Shown in pieces: positions 17,228-25,534 of a stretch of DNA of 64,000 nucleotides (within the stretch, counting starts at the first letter, position 1; each line of letters opens with the position of its first letter). Both the position numbers and the translations under genes were made by a program. The notes under the pieces are model-generated. The model was not told where the DNA came from. It saw nothing but the letters and a program-made list of their open reading frames with translations, and made no database searches. Source of the DNA: Candidatus Leptofilum proximum (lineage in GTDB: Bacteria; Chloroflexota; Anaerolineae; Promineifilales; Promineifilaceae); contig JADJXK010000001.1 in the NCBI GenBank assembly GCA_016710325.1, positions 1,612,001 to 1,676,000 of the forward strand. The letters are read 5' to 3'.

Positions 17228-18004
17228 ATGCAAGTTGCAATCTTTTCCGACGTTCACGGCAACCTGACCGCACTGGAAGCGGTCTTGGCCGACATCAAAC
17301 AGCACAGCCCGGACATCACCATCTGTGCCGGGGATCTCTGCGCGGATGGCGCCCGCCCGGCGGCGTGTGTGCAGCGGCTGCGGGCGGAGGACATTGGCGT
17401 TATCCGCGGCAACACCGACGAGCGCATCGGCAACCGCCCCGTGCTTTCGCTTGACCTCAAAGGGGAAACCGAACCGCCTAAGCGAGAAATCGAAAACAAT
17501 GATGACTGGACCTGGGCCCAGCTAACTGCCAATGAGCGGGCCTGGCTGGAAACGCTGCCCTTTCATCAGCGTGTGTCGCCCACCACCAACCTCCACGATG
17601 ACCTGCTGGTGGTGCACGCCAACCCCATGGACATTGACCAGCATATCTACCCCTCGGAAGAAAGGCAGAAAGCGCTGTACGGCGAAGTCCGCCAGCCAGA
17701 TGATGATTTGGCCCTCAGAAAAATGTTGGGGGAGTTAACCCTGGCCGTGGTCGCCTTTGGTCATCTGCACATCCCGAACGTGCGCCAGTGGCACGGCATC
17801 ACCCTGGCCAACATCAGCTCCGTCTCATTGCCGCTGGACGGAGACCAACGAGCCAAGTACGGGCTGCTCACCTGGGACGATGGCTGGACGATGACTCACC
17901 AATATGTGGAATACGACGTGGACAAAGAGATAGCCTTACTCAAACAGGTGCAGCCGCCCAACTGGCAAGAGCTGGTTGAACGGCTGCAGACAGCATCAGA
18001 ATAG
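17228..18004 (+). CDS. Metallophosphoesterase (YfcE-like calcineurin fold)
   Basis: 258 residues. All dinuclear-metal motifs are present in order: FSDVHGN (about 6-12), CAGDLCADG (about 35), IRGNTDERI (about 58), a VVHANP histidine (about 127) and FGHLHIP (about 178-184). Family members hydrolyse phosphodiesters or phosphomonoesters in the cytoplasm; the physiological substrate is not evident. A textbook AGGAGG at 17218-17223 sits 4 nt before ATG 17228, one of the few strong ribosome binding sites in the window. It is divergent from the GmhB-like gene. Confidence 0.85.
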   Translation: MQVAIFSDVHGNLTALEAVLADIKQHSPDITICAGDLCADGARPAACVQRLRAEDIGVIRGNTDERIGNRPVLSLDLKGETEPPKREIENNDDWTWAQLTANERAWLETLPFHQRVSPTTNLHDDLLVVHANPMDIDQHIYPSEERQKALYGEVRQPDDDLALRKMLGELTLAVVAFGHLHIPNVRQWHGITLANISSVSLPLDGDQRAKYGLLTWDDGWTMTHQYVEYDVDKEIALLKQVQPPNWQELVERLQTASE

Positions 18005-18014
18005 TGCCCAGTTC

Positions 18015-18701
18015 TCAAGCAGCCGGTTGAATGCATTGTGCCGTGTCGTTGCGCGGGTTGTTGACCAGCGTGCTGACCGGGTAGGCTACCATTTTCTCGG
18101 CGGGATACGGCCGTAACAAATGCAGCCCCTGTTCCGGATCGGGTTCCGGGTTTAGCCACAAATCGTAATCCTCCGGCTCCACAATCACCGGCATCCGGTT
18201 ATGAATGGCGGCCATCAGCTCGTTGGGCGTGGTGGTGACGATGGTGCACGATTGCAGCTCGCTGCCATCGGGATCACGCCACACTTCCCACAGACCGGCC
18301 AGGGCAAACGGCCGTTCCGCCCCATCGCTCGGACGAATAAACATCGGCTGCTTGCCATCAGCCTGCTTTTGCCACTCGTAAAAGCCGTCGGCGGGGATGA
18401 GGCAGCGGCGGCGCTTAAACGCGTTGCGGAACGACGGTTTCTCCGTCACCGTTTCTGACCGCGCATTGATCATACGCGCCCCCATCTTGATGTCCTTCGA
18501 CCACGAGGGAATAAGCCCCCAATGGAAAAACGTAAACTCCCTTTCGCCGTTCTCACCCAGACGAATGGCGGCGACGGGCTGCGTGGGGGCAATGTTGTAA
18601 CGAGGGACGGAAGGCGGCAGGGCAGCGACGGCCGTTTCCGGCACATCAAACAGCATAGCCAATTGTTCTGTTGACGTCATCAAGGCAAACCGACCACACA
18701 T
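18015..18701 (-). CDS. SRAP/HMCES-family DNA-protein crosslink protein (YedK-like)
   Basis: 228 residues. After the initiator Met comes Cys2 in MCGRFAL, the residue that forms a thiazolidine crosslink with abasic sites in single-stranded DNA. Further conserved elements are NARSET (about 75-80), RRCLIPADGFYEW (about 95-110, with catalytic Glu) and a histidine in AIHNRMPVIV (about 165). Family members shield abasic sites during replication and remove their own leader Met. AAGGAG precedes the start on the minus strand. It converges on the metallophosphoesterase gene (10-bp gap). Confidence 0.92.
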   Translation of the reverse strand: MCGRFALMTSTEQLAMLFDVPETAVAALPPSVPRYNIAPTQPVAAIRLGENGEREFTFFHWGLIPSWSKDIKMGARMINARSETVTEKPSFRNAFKRRRCLIPADGFYEWQKQADGKQPMFIRPSDGAERPFALAGLWEVWRDPDGSELQSCTIVTTTPNELMAAIHNRMPVIVEPEDYDLWLNPEPDPEQGLHLLRPYPAEKMVAYPVSTLVNNPRNDTAQCIQPAA

Positions 18702-18716
18702 CGTTGACTCCTTTTT

Positions 18717-18803
18717 CCGTAATCCGTGATCGGTAATCAGTGAGCAGTAATCAGTGAGCAGTTAAGCGCTACTGATCACCGAATACCGATTACCGATCAC
18801 CGC
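18717..18803. repeat. Word-hairpin, ACCGATT/GTAATC class
   Basis: The left arm is made of degenerate copies of a GTAATCAGTGA-type word and the right arm of copies of ACCGATTACCGATC-type words, so the arms can pair imperfectly. The same class is found at 42793-42868. Confidence 0.65.
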
Positions 18804-19007
18804 CAGGGCGCGCCAGCGACCTGCAATTCAGGTTTTGCTTGCTGGCATGGCGCCAGTAAAAAGCAACCACCGATTGATCCATCGAGCGGCGCTGGCGCAA
18901 TAGTAATACACCGCCACCATGCGGGCAAGTGGCTTCTGTGGTCACAACTATTGCCAGATTTTGCTGTTGCGAACGGCCGTTAAGAGTTGTTACAATTCAG
19001 GCGCTGC

Positions 19008-19069
19008 TCCTATGAACCTGAAGAAATTAAATCGGTAAACGCCCGCCCAAACAGTTCAGGTTCATAGGA
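19008..19069. repeat. Perfect 15-bp inverted repeat with 32-nt loop
   Basis: TCCTATGAACCTGAA (19008-19022) and TTCAGGTTCATAGGA (19055-19069) are exact reverse complements, about 85 bp upstream of the SDR start. No T-tract follows; it may be an operator, an attenuator or a mobile-element scar. Confidence 0.6.
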
Positions 19070-19154
19070 CCAGCCAACGCCAAACCACTAAACCAAACCC
19101 AGGGGTCGATAGGTAGCCTATCGGTGCGGGACAACTTCAGCCGAGGTGAAATTC

Positions 19155-19922
19155 ATGAAAATACAAGGGTCAACCTTTTTGATAACAGGTGGCAGTTCTG
19201 GCCTGGGCGCAGCCTGCGTGCAGCGGCTGGCGGGCGCAGACGCCAATGTTGTTATCGCCGATCTAAACAGCGAAGCGGGCGAAGCCCTGTCCAGCGAGCT
19301 GGGTGTCAATACCCGGTTTGTCAAAACCGATGTAACCTCAGAGGCAGATGTGCAGGGGGCAGTGGATACGGCCGTTTCCCACTTTGGCGGCCTCCAGGGC
19401 GTCATCAACTGCGCGGGCATCGCCATTGCCACTAAAGTCATTGGCCGCGATGGACCGCATCCGCTGGACGCCTTTGCCAAAGTCATTCAAATTAACCTCA
19501 TTGGCACCTTTAACGTCATTCGCCTGGCAGCGGCCGTTATGACCACCGCCAAGCGCAACGAGGCGGGCGAGCGCGGCGTCATCATCAACACCGCCTCTGT
19601 GGCCGCCTATGACGGCCAGATGGGCCAGGCGGCTTACGCTGCTTCCAAAGGCGGTGTGGTGGGCATGACCCTGCCCATTGCCCGCGACCTGGCCCGCAGC
19701 GGCATTCGCGTCATGACCATCGCCCCCGGCATCTTCGAGACGCCCATGCTGGCCGGACTGCCGGAAAAAGCGCGCCTCTCGCTGGGTGAACAGGTGCCCT
19801 TTCCCTCCCGCCTGGGCCGCCCCGAGGAATATGCCGCCCTGGCCCAACACATCATCGAAAACGAAATGCTAAACGGCGAAGTCATTCGCCTGGACGGTGC
19901 CATCCGCATGGCCCCCCGTTAA
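19155..19922 (+). CDS. SDR oxidoreductase, 3-hydroxyacyl-CoA dehydrogenase type-2 (HSD17B10-like)
   Basis: 255 residues. The NAD-binding glycine motif TGGSSGLGAA lies near 11-20 and NCAGIA near 84. The active site is the Ser in NTASVAAYDGQ (about 151) plus Tyr and Lys of YAASKGG (about 166-170). The overall sequence, including PIARDLARSGIRVMTIAPGIFETPM, matches the HSD17B10-type dehydrogenases that oxidise 3-hydroxyacyl-CoA (for example in isoleucine or fatty-acid degradation). GTG 19146 is in frame, but CGAGGTG (19142-19148) fits as the ribosome binding site for ATG 19155. No other beta-oxidation gene lies nearby. Confidence 0.87.
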   Translation: MKIQGSTFLITGGSSGLGAACVQRLAGADANVVIADLNSEAGEALSSELGVNTRFVKTDVTSEADVQGAVDTAVSHFGGLQGVINCAGIAIATKVIGRDGPHPLDAFAKVIQINLIGTFNVIRLAAAVMTTAKRNEAGERGVIINTASVAAYDGQMGQAAYAASKGGVVGMTLPIARDLARSGIRVMTIAPGIFETPMLAGLPEKARLSLGEQVPFPSRLGRPEEYAALAQHIIENEMLNGEVIRLDGAIRMAPR

Positions 19923-19926
19923 TTTG

Positions 19927-19995
19927 TAGAGATTGGGGAGTGGAGATTGGAGATGGGCTATTTCCAATCTCCAATCTCCAATTACCAATCTCCCC
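19927..19995. repeat. Word-hairpin, GAGATTGG class
   Basis: Left arm with three to four degenerate GAGATTGGGGAG words, right arm with CCAATCTCCAATCTCC words. Lies between the SDR stop and transketolase start. Same class at 22690-22748 and 48863-48931. Confidence 0.7.
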
Positions 19996-20011
19996 CAAAA
20001 TGGAGAAGAAC

Positions 20012-22000
20012 ATGAGTGATTACAATCTAGAATTACATCGTCAAGCAGCCAATACCATCCGTGGCCTGACCATGGATGCCGTGCAAAAAGCTGGCGAGGG
20101 CCATCCCGGTATGCCGATGGGTATGGCTGATACGGCCGTCGTCCTCTGGACCCAATTCCTGCGCCACAATCCGCAAGACCCCCACTGGCCCGACCGCGAC
20201 CGGTTTGTCCTGTCCGCCGGGCATGGCTCGATGCTTATCTACAGCCTGCTGCACCTCAGCGGCTACGATTTGCCCCTGGCAGAGCTGCAAAACTTCCGCC
20301 AGTGGGACAGCAAAACGCCGGGCCATCCAGAATTTGGCCACACGGTCGGTGTGGAGACCACCACCGGCCCGTTGGGGCAGGGCCTCACCAACGCCGTGGG
20401 TATGGCCCTCGCTGAGCGCTGGCTGGCGGCACGGTTTAATCGCCCCGGTTATGACATCGTCAATCACCACACCTACGTCATTGCCGGTGACGGTGACTTG
20501 ATGGAAGGTGTGTCGCAAGAAGCCGCTTCTCTGGCCGGGCACCTGGGCCTGGGCAAGCTCATCGTGCTCTACGATGACAACCGCATCACCATCGACGGCA
20601 AAACCGACCTGGCCTTCACCGAGGACGTGTTGGCCCGTTTTGCTGCCTATGGCTGGCACACGCAAAAAATCGATGGCCACGATCCGCTGGCCGTTAAAGC
20701 CGCTATCAAGACGGCCAAAGCGGAAGGAGAACGGCCGTCTATCATTGCCTGCCGTACCCACATCGGTTATGGCAGCCCAAATAAACAGGACACATCATCC
20801 GTACACGGCTCGGCCCTGGGTGATGCCGAGGTGGTGCTGACCAAGGAAGCGCTGGGCTGGCCCACGGAACCACTCTTTTATATTCCTGATGAGGCACTGA
20901 GCTTCTTGCACGCGGACGGCCGTTTCCAAAACGAATGGCAGCTCTTGTGGCAGAAATATCAGGACGCCTTTCCGCAGGAAGCGGACCTCTTCCAGCAGTT
21001 CCTCAATGGCGACCTGCCCACCAACTGGGACGATATCCTGCCTACGTTCGAAGCGGGCAAAAGCCTGGCCACCCGCGCCGCCTCGGGGCAGACGCTAAAC
21101 GCCATCGCCCCACACGTCCCGTATCTGCTGGGCGGTTCGGCCGATCTTACCGGCTCCAATAACACCGACATCAAGGGCGAAGCGGCGCTGACGCGCGACG
21201 ATTTTTGCGGCCGTTACATCCATTTTGGCGTGCGTGAACACGCTATGGGTGGCATCATGAACGGAATGGCGCTGCACGGTGGGGTACGGCCGTATGGCGG
21301 CACCTTCCTCGTCTTCTCCGACTACATGCGCGGCTCCGTTCGCCTGGCAGCGCTGATGGGTGTGCCTGTCATCTACGTCTTTACCCACGACAGCATCGGC
21401 CTGGGCACCGACGGCCCCACCCACCAACCTGTCGAGCACGTGATGTCCCTGCGCGCCATGCCCAACATGACCGTGATTCGTCCGGCCGATGCGGCGGAAA
21501 CGGCCGTAGCCTGGCGCCTGGCCCTGGAGCACAAAACCGGCCCCACGTCGCTTGTCCTCACCCGGCAGGGTGTGCCCACCCTAGACCGCAGCCAGTACGC
21601 CGCTGCGTCCGGTGCGGCCCGGGGCGCCTACGTCCTCAGTGACGCCGACAATCCGCAGGTGCTGCTGCTGGCCACTGGCTCCGAAGTGCAAATTGCCCTG
21701 GAGGCGCAGGAAAAATTGGCTGAGAAGGGCGTGGCCGCCCGCGTGGTCTCTATGCCCAGCTGGGAAATCTTCGCGGCTCAAGATGCGGCTTACCGGGAAT
21801 CGGTGCTGCCCAGGGCAATCACTGCCCGGGTTTCCATCGAGGCCGGCGTCACGCTTGGCTGGGAGCGTTATTTGGGACTCGACGGCAAGGCCATCGGCCT
21901 GAGCCGCTACGGCGCATCGGCTCCGTACAAGGCCATTTACCAGGGTCTGGGCATCACGGCGGAGGCGATGGTGGACGCGGCACTGTCGCTGCTGGGTTAA
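20012..22000 (+). CDS. tkt: Transketolase
   Basis: 662 residues, the normal length. The thiamine diphosphate motif begins at GDGDLMEGVSQEA (about 155) and ends at the Asn of DDNRITIDG (about 185). Early catalytic His residues lie in GEGHPGMPMG and SAGHGSMLIY, and HFGVREHAMGG (about 410) carries the catalytic Glu of the second domain. It moves two-carbon ketol units between sugar phosphates in the non-oxidative pentose phosphate pathway. ATG 20012 is chosen because GGAGAAG is 4-10 nt upstream; longer frames run through the intergenic hairpin. rpe starts 3 bp after its stop, so the two form an operon. Confidence 0.97.
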   Translation: MSDYNLELHRQAANTIRGLTMDAVQKAGEGHPGMPMGMADTAVVLWTQFLRHNPQDPHWPDRDRFVLSAGHGSMLIYSLLHLSGYDLPLAELQNFRQWDSKTPGHPEFGHTVGVETTTGPLGQGLTNAVGMALAERWLAARFNRPGYDIVNHHTYVIAGDGDLMEGVSQEAASLAGHLGLGKLIVLYDDNRITIDGKTDLAFTEDVLARFAAYGWHTQKIDGHDPLAVKAAIKTAKAEGERPSIIACRTHIGYGSPNKQDTSSVHGSALGDAEVVLTKEALGWPTEPLFYIPDEALSFLHADGRFQNEWQLLWQKYQDAFPQEADLFQQFLNGDLPTNWDDILPTFEAGKSLATRAASGQTLNAIAPHVPYLLGGSADLTGSNNTDIKGEAALTRDDFCGRYIHFGVREHAMGGIMNGMALHGGVRPYGGTFLVFSDYMRGSVRLAALMGVPVIYVFTHDSIGLGTDGPTHQPVEHVMSLRAMPNMTVIRPADAAETAVAWRLALEHKTGPTSLVLTRQGVPTLDRSQYAAASGAARGAYVLSDADNPQVLLLATGSEVQIALEAQEKLAEKGVAARVVSMPSWEIFAAQDAAYRESVLPRAITARVSIEAGVTLGWERYLGLDGKAIGLSRYGASAPYKAIYQGLGITAEAMVDAALSLLG

Positions 22001-22003
22001 GCA

Positions 22004-22690
22004 ATGCTGCCCGTAAAGATTGCCCCTTCAATCCTGGCGGCGGATTTTACCCGGCTGGGTGAACAGGTGTCCGAAGCGATAGCTGGCGGGGCAGACTGGC
22101 TGCACGTGGATATCATGGACGGCCGTTTTGTGCCCAACATCTCGTTTGGACCGCTGGTGGTGGAGGCGATACGGCCGTTGGCCGCAGCCGCCAACATTCC
22201 CCTGGACGTGCACCTGATGATCGCCGAACCGGAGCGCTACCTGGAAGATTTCGCCAAAGCAGGCGCCTCGCGGCTGACGGTGCACGTGGAGGCCACCCAC
22301 CACCTGCACCGTACCGTGCAGGCCATCAAGGAGTTGGGCGTCAAGGCCGGGGTGACGCTCAACCCGGCCACCCCGTTGGCCACGCTGGAAGAGATCATTC
22401 CCGACGTGGATCTCATCCTCATTATGTCGGTGAATCCTGGCTTTGGCGGGCAGAGTTACATCCCGCAAAGCACCGCCAAAATTCGCCGCCTGCGCCAGAT
22501 GCTCACCGAGCGGCGCAGCAATGCCTGGCTGGAGGTAGACGGTGGCATCAGCGCCAAAAATACGGCCGAAGTGGTCGCCGCCGGGGCCACCGCCCTGGTC
22601 GCTGGCAGCGCCATCTTCCGCGGTGAAAAAACAATCGCCGACAACATCAGCGAAATGAAAAACATCGCCCGCACTGTCTTCTCAATTTAG
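22004..22690 (+). CDS. rpe: Ribulose-phosphate 3-epimerase
   Basis: 228 residues. TIM-barrel epimerase with IAPSILAADF at the N-terminus, the metal-binding HVDIMDGRFVPN (about 37-48), HLMI histidine (about 70), MSVNPGFGGQ phosphate loop (about 143-152) and VDGGI (about 180). It interconverts ribulose-5-phosphate and xylulose-5-phosphate, supplying the xylulose-5-phosphate used by the transketolase encoded immediately upstream. The 3-bp gap and lack of its own ribosome binding site suggest translational coupling. Confidence 0.97.
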   Translation: MLPVKIAPSILAADFTRLGEQVSEAIAGGADWLHVDIMDGRFVPNISFGPLVVEAIRPLAAAANIPLDVHLMIAEPERYLEDFAKAGASRLTVHVEATHHLHRTVQAIKELGVKAGVTLNPATPLATLEEIIPDVDLILIMSVNPGFGGQSYIPQSTAKIRRLRQMLTERRSNAWLEVDGGISAKNTAEVVAAGATALVAGSAIFRGEKTIADNISEMKNIARTVFSI

Positions 22691-22748
22691 GAGATTGGAG
22701 ATTAGAGACTGGAGATTGAAAATCTCTAATCTCCAATCTCCAATCTCT
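22690..22748. repeat. Word-hairpin, GAGATTGG class
   Basis: GGAGATTGGAGATTAGAGAC-type left arm and AATCTCCAATCTC-type right arm between the convergent rpe and NDH-2 genes; it reaches into the 3' end of the latter. It may act as a two-way terminator. Confidence 0.75.
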
Positions 22749-24033
22749 TTTTACTTATCACTTCCTCCCCACGGCCTTGCTCCAAAATAATCCGCACTGA
22801 GCGATCGTAGGTGAAGTAGTTCCACACCCAGTTCACAAACACGTTGAGCCGGTTGCGGAAGCCAAGCAGAGTGACCAGGTGCAGCGCCAGCCAGGCCAGC
22901 CAGGCGAGGTAACCCCGCAGCTGGACCTTGTTGTAAATCCAGGCCACGGCGCGGCGACGGCCGATGGTGGCCATGCTGCCGCGATCGTGATAGCGGAACG
23001 GCCGTTTCTCCCTCCCATTAATCTCCGCCAAAATATTCTGCGCCGCCAGTTCACCCTGCTGCTGGGCCACCGGAATCACCATCGGGTACGGCTGGCCCGA
23101 TTCGTCTTCCAGGTAGGTCATGTCGCCCACGGCATAAACGCCGGGGCGGTCGGACACTTCAGTGGTGGGCAGGATGGGCAGCCGCCCGCCGCGCTGCAGG
23201 GGCAGGTTCAGCATCTCTGCCAGAGGTGAGCCTTTCACCCCGGCGGCCCACACCAGCGTGTAGGTGGGAATGACGGCGCCGTCTGCCAGCACCACCTGGT
23301 GTTCGTCCACCGTCTGCACAGGACTGCCCAGCAAAGCTTCCACGCCCAGAGAGCGCAGCTGCTCCAGTGCCGCCTGCCGCAACTTCTCCGGGTAAGGGGC
23401 CAGCAGGTAAGGCTGCATTTCCACCAAAACCACCCTGGTTTGCAGATTGCGATGCAGATATTCCCGGTTGAGCACGTGGTTGTACAGCTCGTAAATCGCT
23501 CCGGCCGTTTCCAGCCCGGTGGGACCGCCGCCCACCACCACAATCGTGGTCATGGCTTCACGGGCGGCTTCATCTTCAATCCAGGTTGCCTGCTCAAATA
23601 GCTCCAGGATGTGGTTGCGCAGGTTGATGGCGTCGTTCAGGGTGCGCAGCTCCAGGGCATGTTCACGGAACACGTCCTTGCCAAAGTAGGTGGGCACGCT
23701 GCCTGTGGCCAGGATGAGGTAGTCGTACGATTCCTGGAGGCGCTGACGGCCGTTTTCCACCATCACCACTTGATTCGCGTAGTCAATATCAGTGACGGTG
23801 CCCAGCAGCGTGCGAATGTTCCGATTCTTGCGGAAGATAGTGCGCACCGGGTAGGCGATTTCCGACGGGTCCAGGGCGCAGGTAGCGACCTGGTAGAGCA
23901 GGGGAGTGAAGGTATGGAAATTGCTGCGGTCGATCAGCAGCACGTCAACCGGTTGATTGGCCAGGGTACGGGCGGCAAACAATCCACCAAAACCCGCACC
24001 GATGATAATTATACGGGGTCGCTGCGTATTCAT
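22726..24033 (-). CDS. ndh: Type II NADH:quinone oxidoreductase (NDH-2)
   Basis: 435 residues. The first Rossmann motif IIIIGAGFGGLFAA binds FAD (about 9-22); the second VVVGGGPTGLETAG (about 165-178) binds NADH; AVGDMTYLED (about 300) completes the FAD site. The C-terminal amphipathic/hydrophobic part (about 370-425) anchors the protein to the inner face of the membrane. It passes electrons from NADH to quinone without proton pumping. ATG 24033 is chosen because upstream in-frame residues back to 24144 lack homology and run through the promoter region, where a CRP/FNR-like dyad is found. Confidence 0.9.
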   Translation of the reverse strand: MNTQRPRIIIIGAGFGGLFAARTLANQPVDVLLIDRSNFHTFTPLLYQVATCALDPSEIAYPVRTIFRKNRNIRTLLGTVTDIDYANQVVMVENGRQRLQESYDYLILATGSVPTYFGKDVFREHALELRTLNDAINLRNHILELFEQATWIEDEAAREAMTTIVVVGGGPTGLETAGAIYELYNHVLNREYLHRNLQTRVVLVEMQPYLLAPYPEKLRQAALEQLRSLGVEALLGSPVQTVDEHQVVLADGAVIPTYTLVWAAGVKGSPLAEMLNLPLQRGGRLPILPTTEVSDRPGVYAVGDMTYLEDESGQPYPMVIPVAQQQGELAAQNILAEINGREKRPFRYHDRGSMATIGRRRAVAWIYNKVQLRGYLAWLAWLALHLVTLLGFRNRLNVFVNWVWNYFTYDRSVRIILEQGRGEEVISKKRLEIGD

Positions 24034-24129
24034 TTTTGGGATGCCTTTTTGCTTTTGAGCGCGTAACTGCAAGGTGTTTAGCGTAGGCTCAAAAGCTGTA
24101 AATCGTTGAATCGGATAAAAAATACCTTT

Positions 24130-24152
24130 TGTGATATTTTTCACATATTATA
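24130..24152 (-). promoter_or_regulatory. CRP/FNR-type dyad overlapping a putative ndh promoter
   Basis: TGTGA-N6-TCACA at 24130-24145 is the exact CRP/FNR-family palindrome. On the minus strand a TATAAT lies at 24152-24147, immediately upstream of the dyad, so the dyad would cover the transcription start about 100 bp before the ndh ATG. No good -35 box is visible. A downstream-overlapping site usually means repression. The regulator is not in the window. Confidence 0.5.
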
Positions 24153-24233
24153 GCGGTTTATAGCGTGCTTGGCTACTATCAAAATGAAGCGCTGTAAGCC
24201 AACCAGAGTGAGAACAAGCTGGAGAATGGGTGG

Positions 24234-24253
24234 ATGCCCGCCTGCGCGGGCAT
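24234..24253. repeat. Small perfect hairpin ATGCCCGC-type
   Basis: ATGCCCGCCTGCGCGGGCAT is a near-perfect palindrome in the gap between folE and ndh. Confidence 0.5.
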
Positions 24254-24292
24254 GACGGGTGGGAAAGCCGTCGTTTTCTTAACAAAACAAAA

Positions 24293-24323
24293 AGAGCAGC
24301 ATCCCGAGGTGAGAAGCTGCTCT
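24293..24323 (-). terminator. Intrinsic terminator of folE
   Basis: AGAGCAGC (24293-24300) and GCTGCTCT (24316-24323) form the stem; read on the minus strand it is followed by a T-rich run (the AACAAAACAAAA on plus), 26 bp past the folE stop. Confidence 0.75.
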
Positions 24324-24348
24324 AACAAATCAATGAGCAGGGTGGAAC

Positions 24349-25041
24349 TTACTTTCGCAGCTGGTCCATGAACTCGCGGCGCAGTTCTTTATCTTCTTTG
24401 TACTTGCCGATCATGTAGCTGGTCATCATGCGTGGATGTTCTTTTTTCACACCGCGCATCATGGAGCACATGTGGGAACCTTCTACGACAACCGCCACAC
24501 CCTGCGGCTGGAGAATTTCATCGATCATTTCGGCAATCTGGCGCGTCATGCGCTCCTGCACCTGCAGGCGGCGGGCGAACATTTCTACAATGCGCGGAAT
24601 TTTGGAGAGGCCAATCACCTTATCGGAAGGAATGTAAGCGATATGTGCCCGGCCGAAGAAGGGCAGCATGTGGTGTTCACACATGCTGTAATATTCAATT
24701 TCCTTCACGATAACCGGATCATCGTAGTCCACGTCAAACAAAGCGTTGTTGACCAATTTGACCGGATCGGTTTTGTAACCGGCCAGGATTTCGTCATACA
24801 TGCGGGCGATACGGTCTGGGGTGCCAATTAGCCCCTGGCGGTCCGGATCTTCGCCGACGTTGGCCAAGATGGTGCGTACGGCCGCTTCTATAGCTTGTTT
24901 AGCGGCTGGTTCGTCATGATGCTCGGTAGTACCGTTGCGGTGGCCATTGGCCTTGCCGTTAGCCTTGCCATTGGCATGACCACTGCGGTGTTCCGGATCA
25001 TGTTTGGGGTATCCGTTTAATTCCTTCACTGCATTTAACAT
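24349..25041 (-). CDS. folE: GTP cyclohydrolase I
   Basis: 230 residues. Zn and active-site residues are visible in YSMCEHHMLPFFG (about 120-132, Cys and His ligands) and SHMCSMMRGVKK (about 190-201, second Cys). It converts GTP to 7,8-dihydroneopterin triphosphate, the first step of folate or tetrahydrobiopterin synthesis. An N-terminal tail of about 40 residues has a repeated HANGKANGKANGHRNG linker not typical of the enzyme. ATG 25041 has AAGGAG 7 nt upstream; the frame extends back to 25200 but without family similarity. A terminator follows. Confidence 0.95.
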   Translation of the reverse strand: MLNAVKELNGYPKHDPEHRSGHANGKANGKANGHRNGTTEHHDEPAAKQAIEAAVRTILANVGEDPDRQGLIGTPDRIARMYDEILAGYKTDPVKLVNNALFDVDYDDPVIVKEIEYYSMCEHHMLPFFGRAHIAYIPSDKVIGLSKIPRIVEMFARRLQVQERMTRQIAEMIDEILQPQGVAVVVEGSHMCSMMRGVKKEHPRMMTSYMIGKYKEDKELRREFMDQLRK

Positions 25042-25332
25042 AATGTTCTCCTTGATGCTGAAACCCCTTTTGAGGAGGATGCAGCGGCGCCTAAAAGAGG
25101 CAGGGTCGTTAAGCTCGCACATTTGGGCGTCGTCCCCGCCCGATGTTGTCGAACGGGTTGTTCTTCGTGCAACGTCAGTTTGCGGCAGCAACGTGCTCAT
25201 TTTAGATGGGTTGTGCGGCCGTTTCCTTACCTGTTTCTGGCTTAATGTTTTCTAAAGGGGAACGGCCGTTTAGACTCCATTCTACCTCAACAAAATGGGT
25301 TCCAATTAAAAAGCACCTGAGTCTTTGCCTAG
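25042..25332. other. folE leader region, no gene seen
   Basis: The folE frame stays open to 25200 but the peptide is low-complexity and unlike the family. ACGGCCGT sites occur at 25262 and 25335. No promoter pair was identified. Confidence 0.35.
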
Positions 25333-25488
25333 AAACGGCCGTTAATGCCCAATCAGGAGCTCAATGTATCGACAGTTTATTTGGAAGGCGCCCCCGAGTT
25401 TAGCGGCACGCTGGCGGGGCAGTCGGTGTCGGCCTGGGGTTACTTGGAGATGACTGGCTATTTTGCGACGATGAACGGCCGTATCTAG
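25333..25488 (+). pseudogene. 3' remnant of a lipocalin-like (AttH/CrtC-type) hydrolase
   Basis: A 51-codon open stretch without a start encodes VSTVYLEGAPEFSGTLAG followed by a WGYLEMTGY element. This is the typical C-terminal strand pattern of AttH/CrtC lipocalin-like proteins (YxEGxxxVSGxxxG...GYxELTGY). Nothing upstream extends the match; 25330-25332 is an in-frame stop. I read it as the tail of a gene whose main part was lost. Its last codons and TAG stop lie inside the 62-bp palindrome. Confidence 0.55.
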
Positions 25489-25534
25489 TGTAGGGCCAAG
25501 GCGCGCCTTGGCCCTACACTAGATACGGCCGTTC
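25473..25534. repeat. Perfect 62-bp palindrome at convergent gene ends
   Basis: Every base from 25473 pairs with its partner about the centre 25503/25504. It contains two ACGGCCGT octamers (25475 and 25525) and the stop codons of both converging frames (TAG of the remnant at 25486-25488 and TAG of dus at 25487-25485). It encodes the last residues of Dus. Likely a strong two-way terminator or the trace of a replication error. Confidence 0.85.

Larger units (their letters stand above)
18702..19154. other. Intergenic region with two inverted repeats
   Basis: About 450 bp without a supported gene. It contains the word-hairpin at about 18717-18803, an ACGGCCGT site at 18973 and a perfect 15-bp inverted repeat at 19008-19069. 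It should hold the divergent promoters of the SRAP and SDR genes, but no clear -35/-10 pair was identified. Confidence 0.4.

Noticed and set aside
18717..18803. CRISPR array suggested by repeated short words
   Set aside because: Words are degenerate, spacers are absent and arms are inverted, so this is a hairpin; no cas gene is present.
24234..24253. GCCCGC hairpin as the folE terminator
   Set aside because: The stem at 24293-24323 is nearer to the stop and is followed by a T-rich run on the minus strand, so it is the better candidate.
24930..25015. Coding tandem repeat (HANGKANGKANGHRNG) as a separate repeat element
   Set aside because: It is a short low-complexity linker of FolE with no copies elsewhere in the window.
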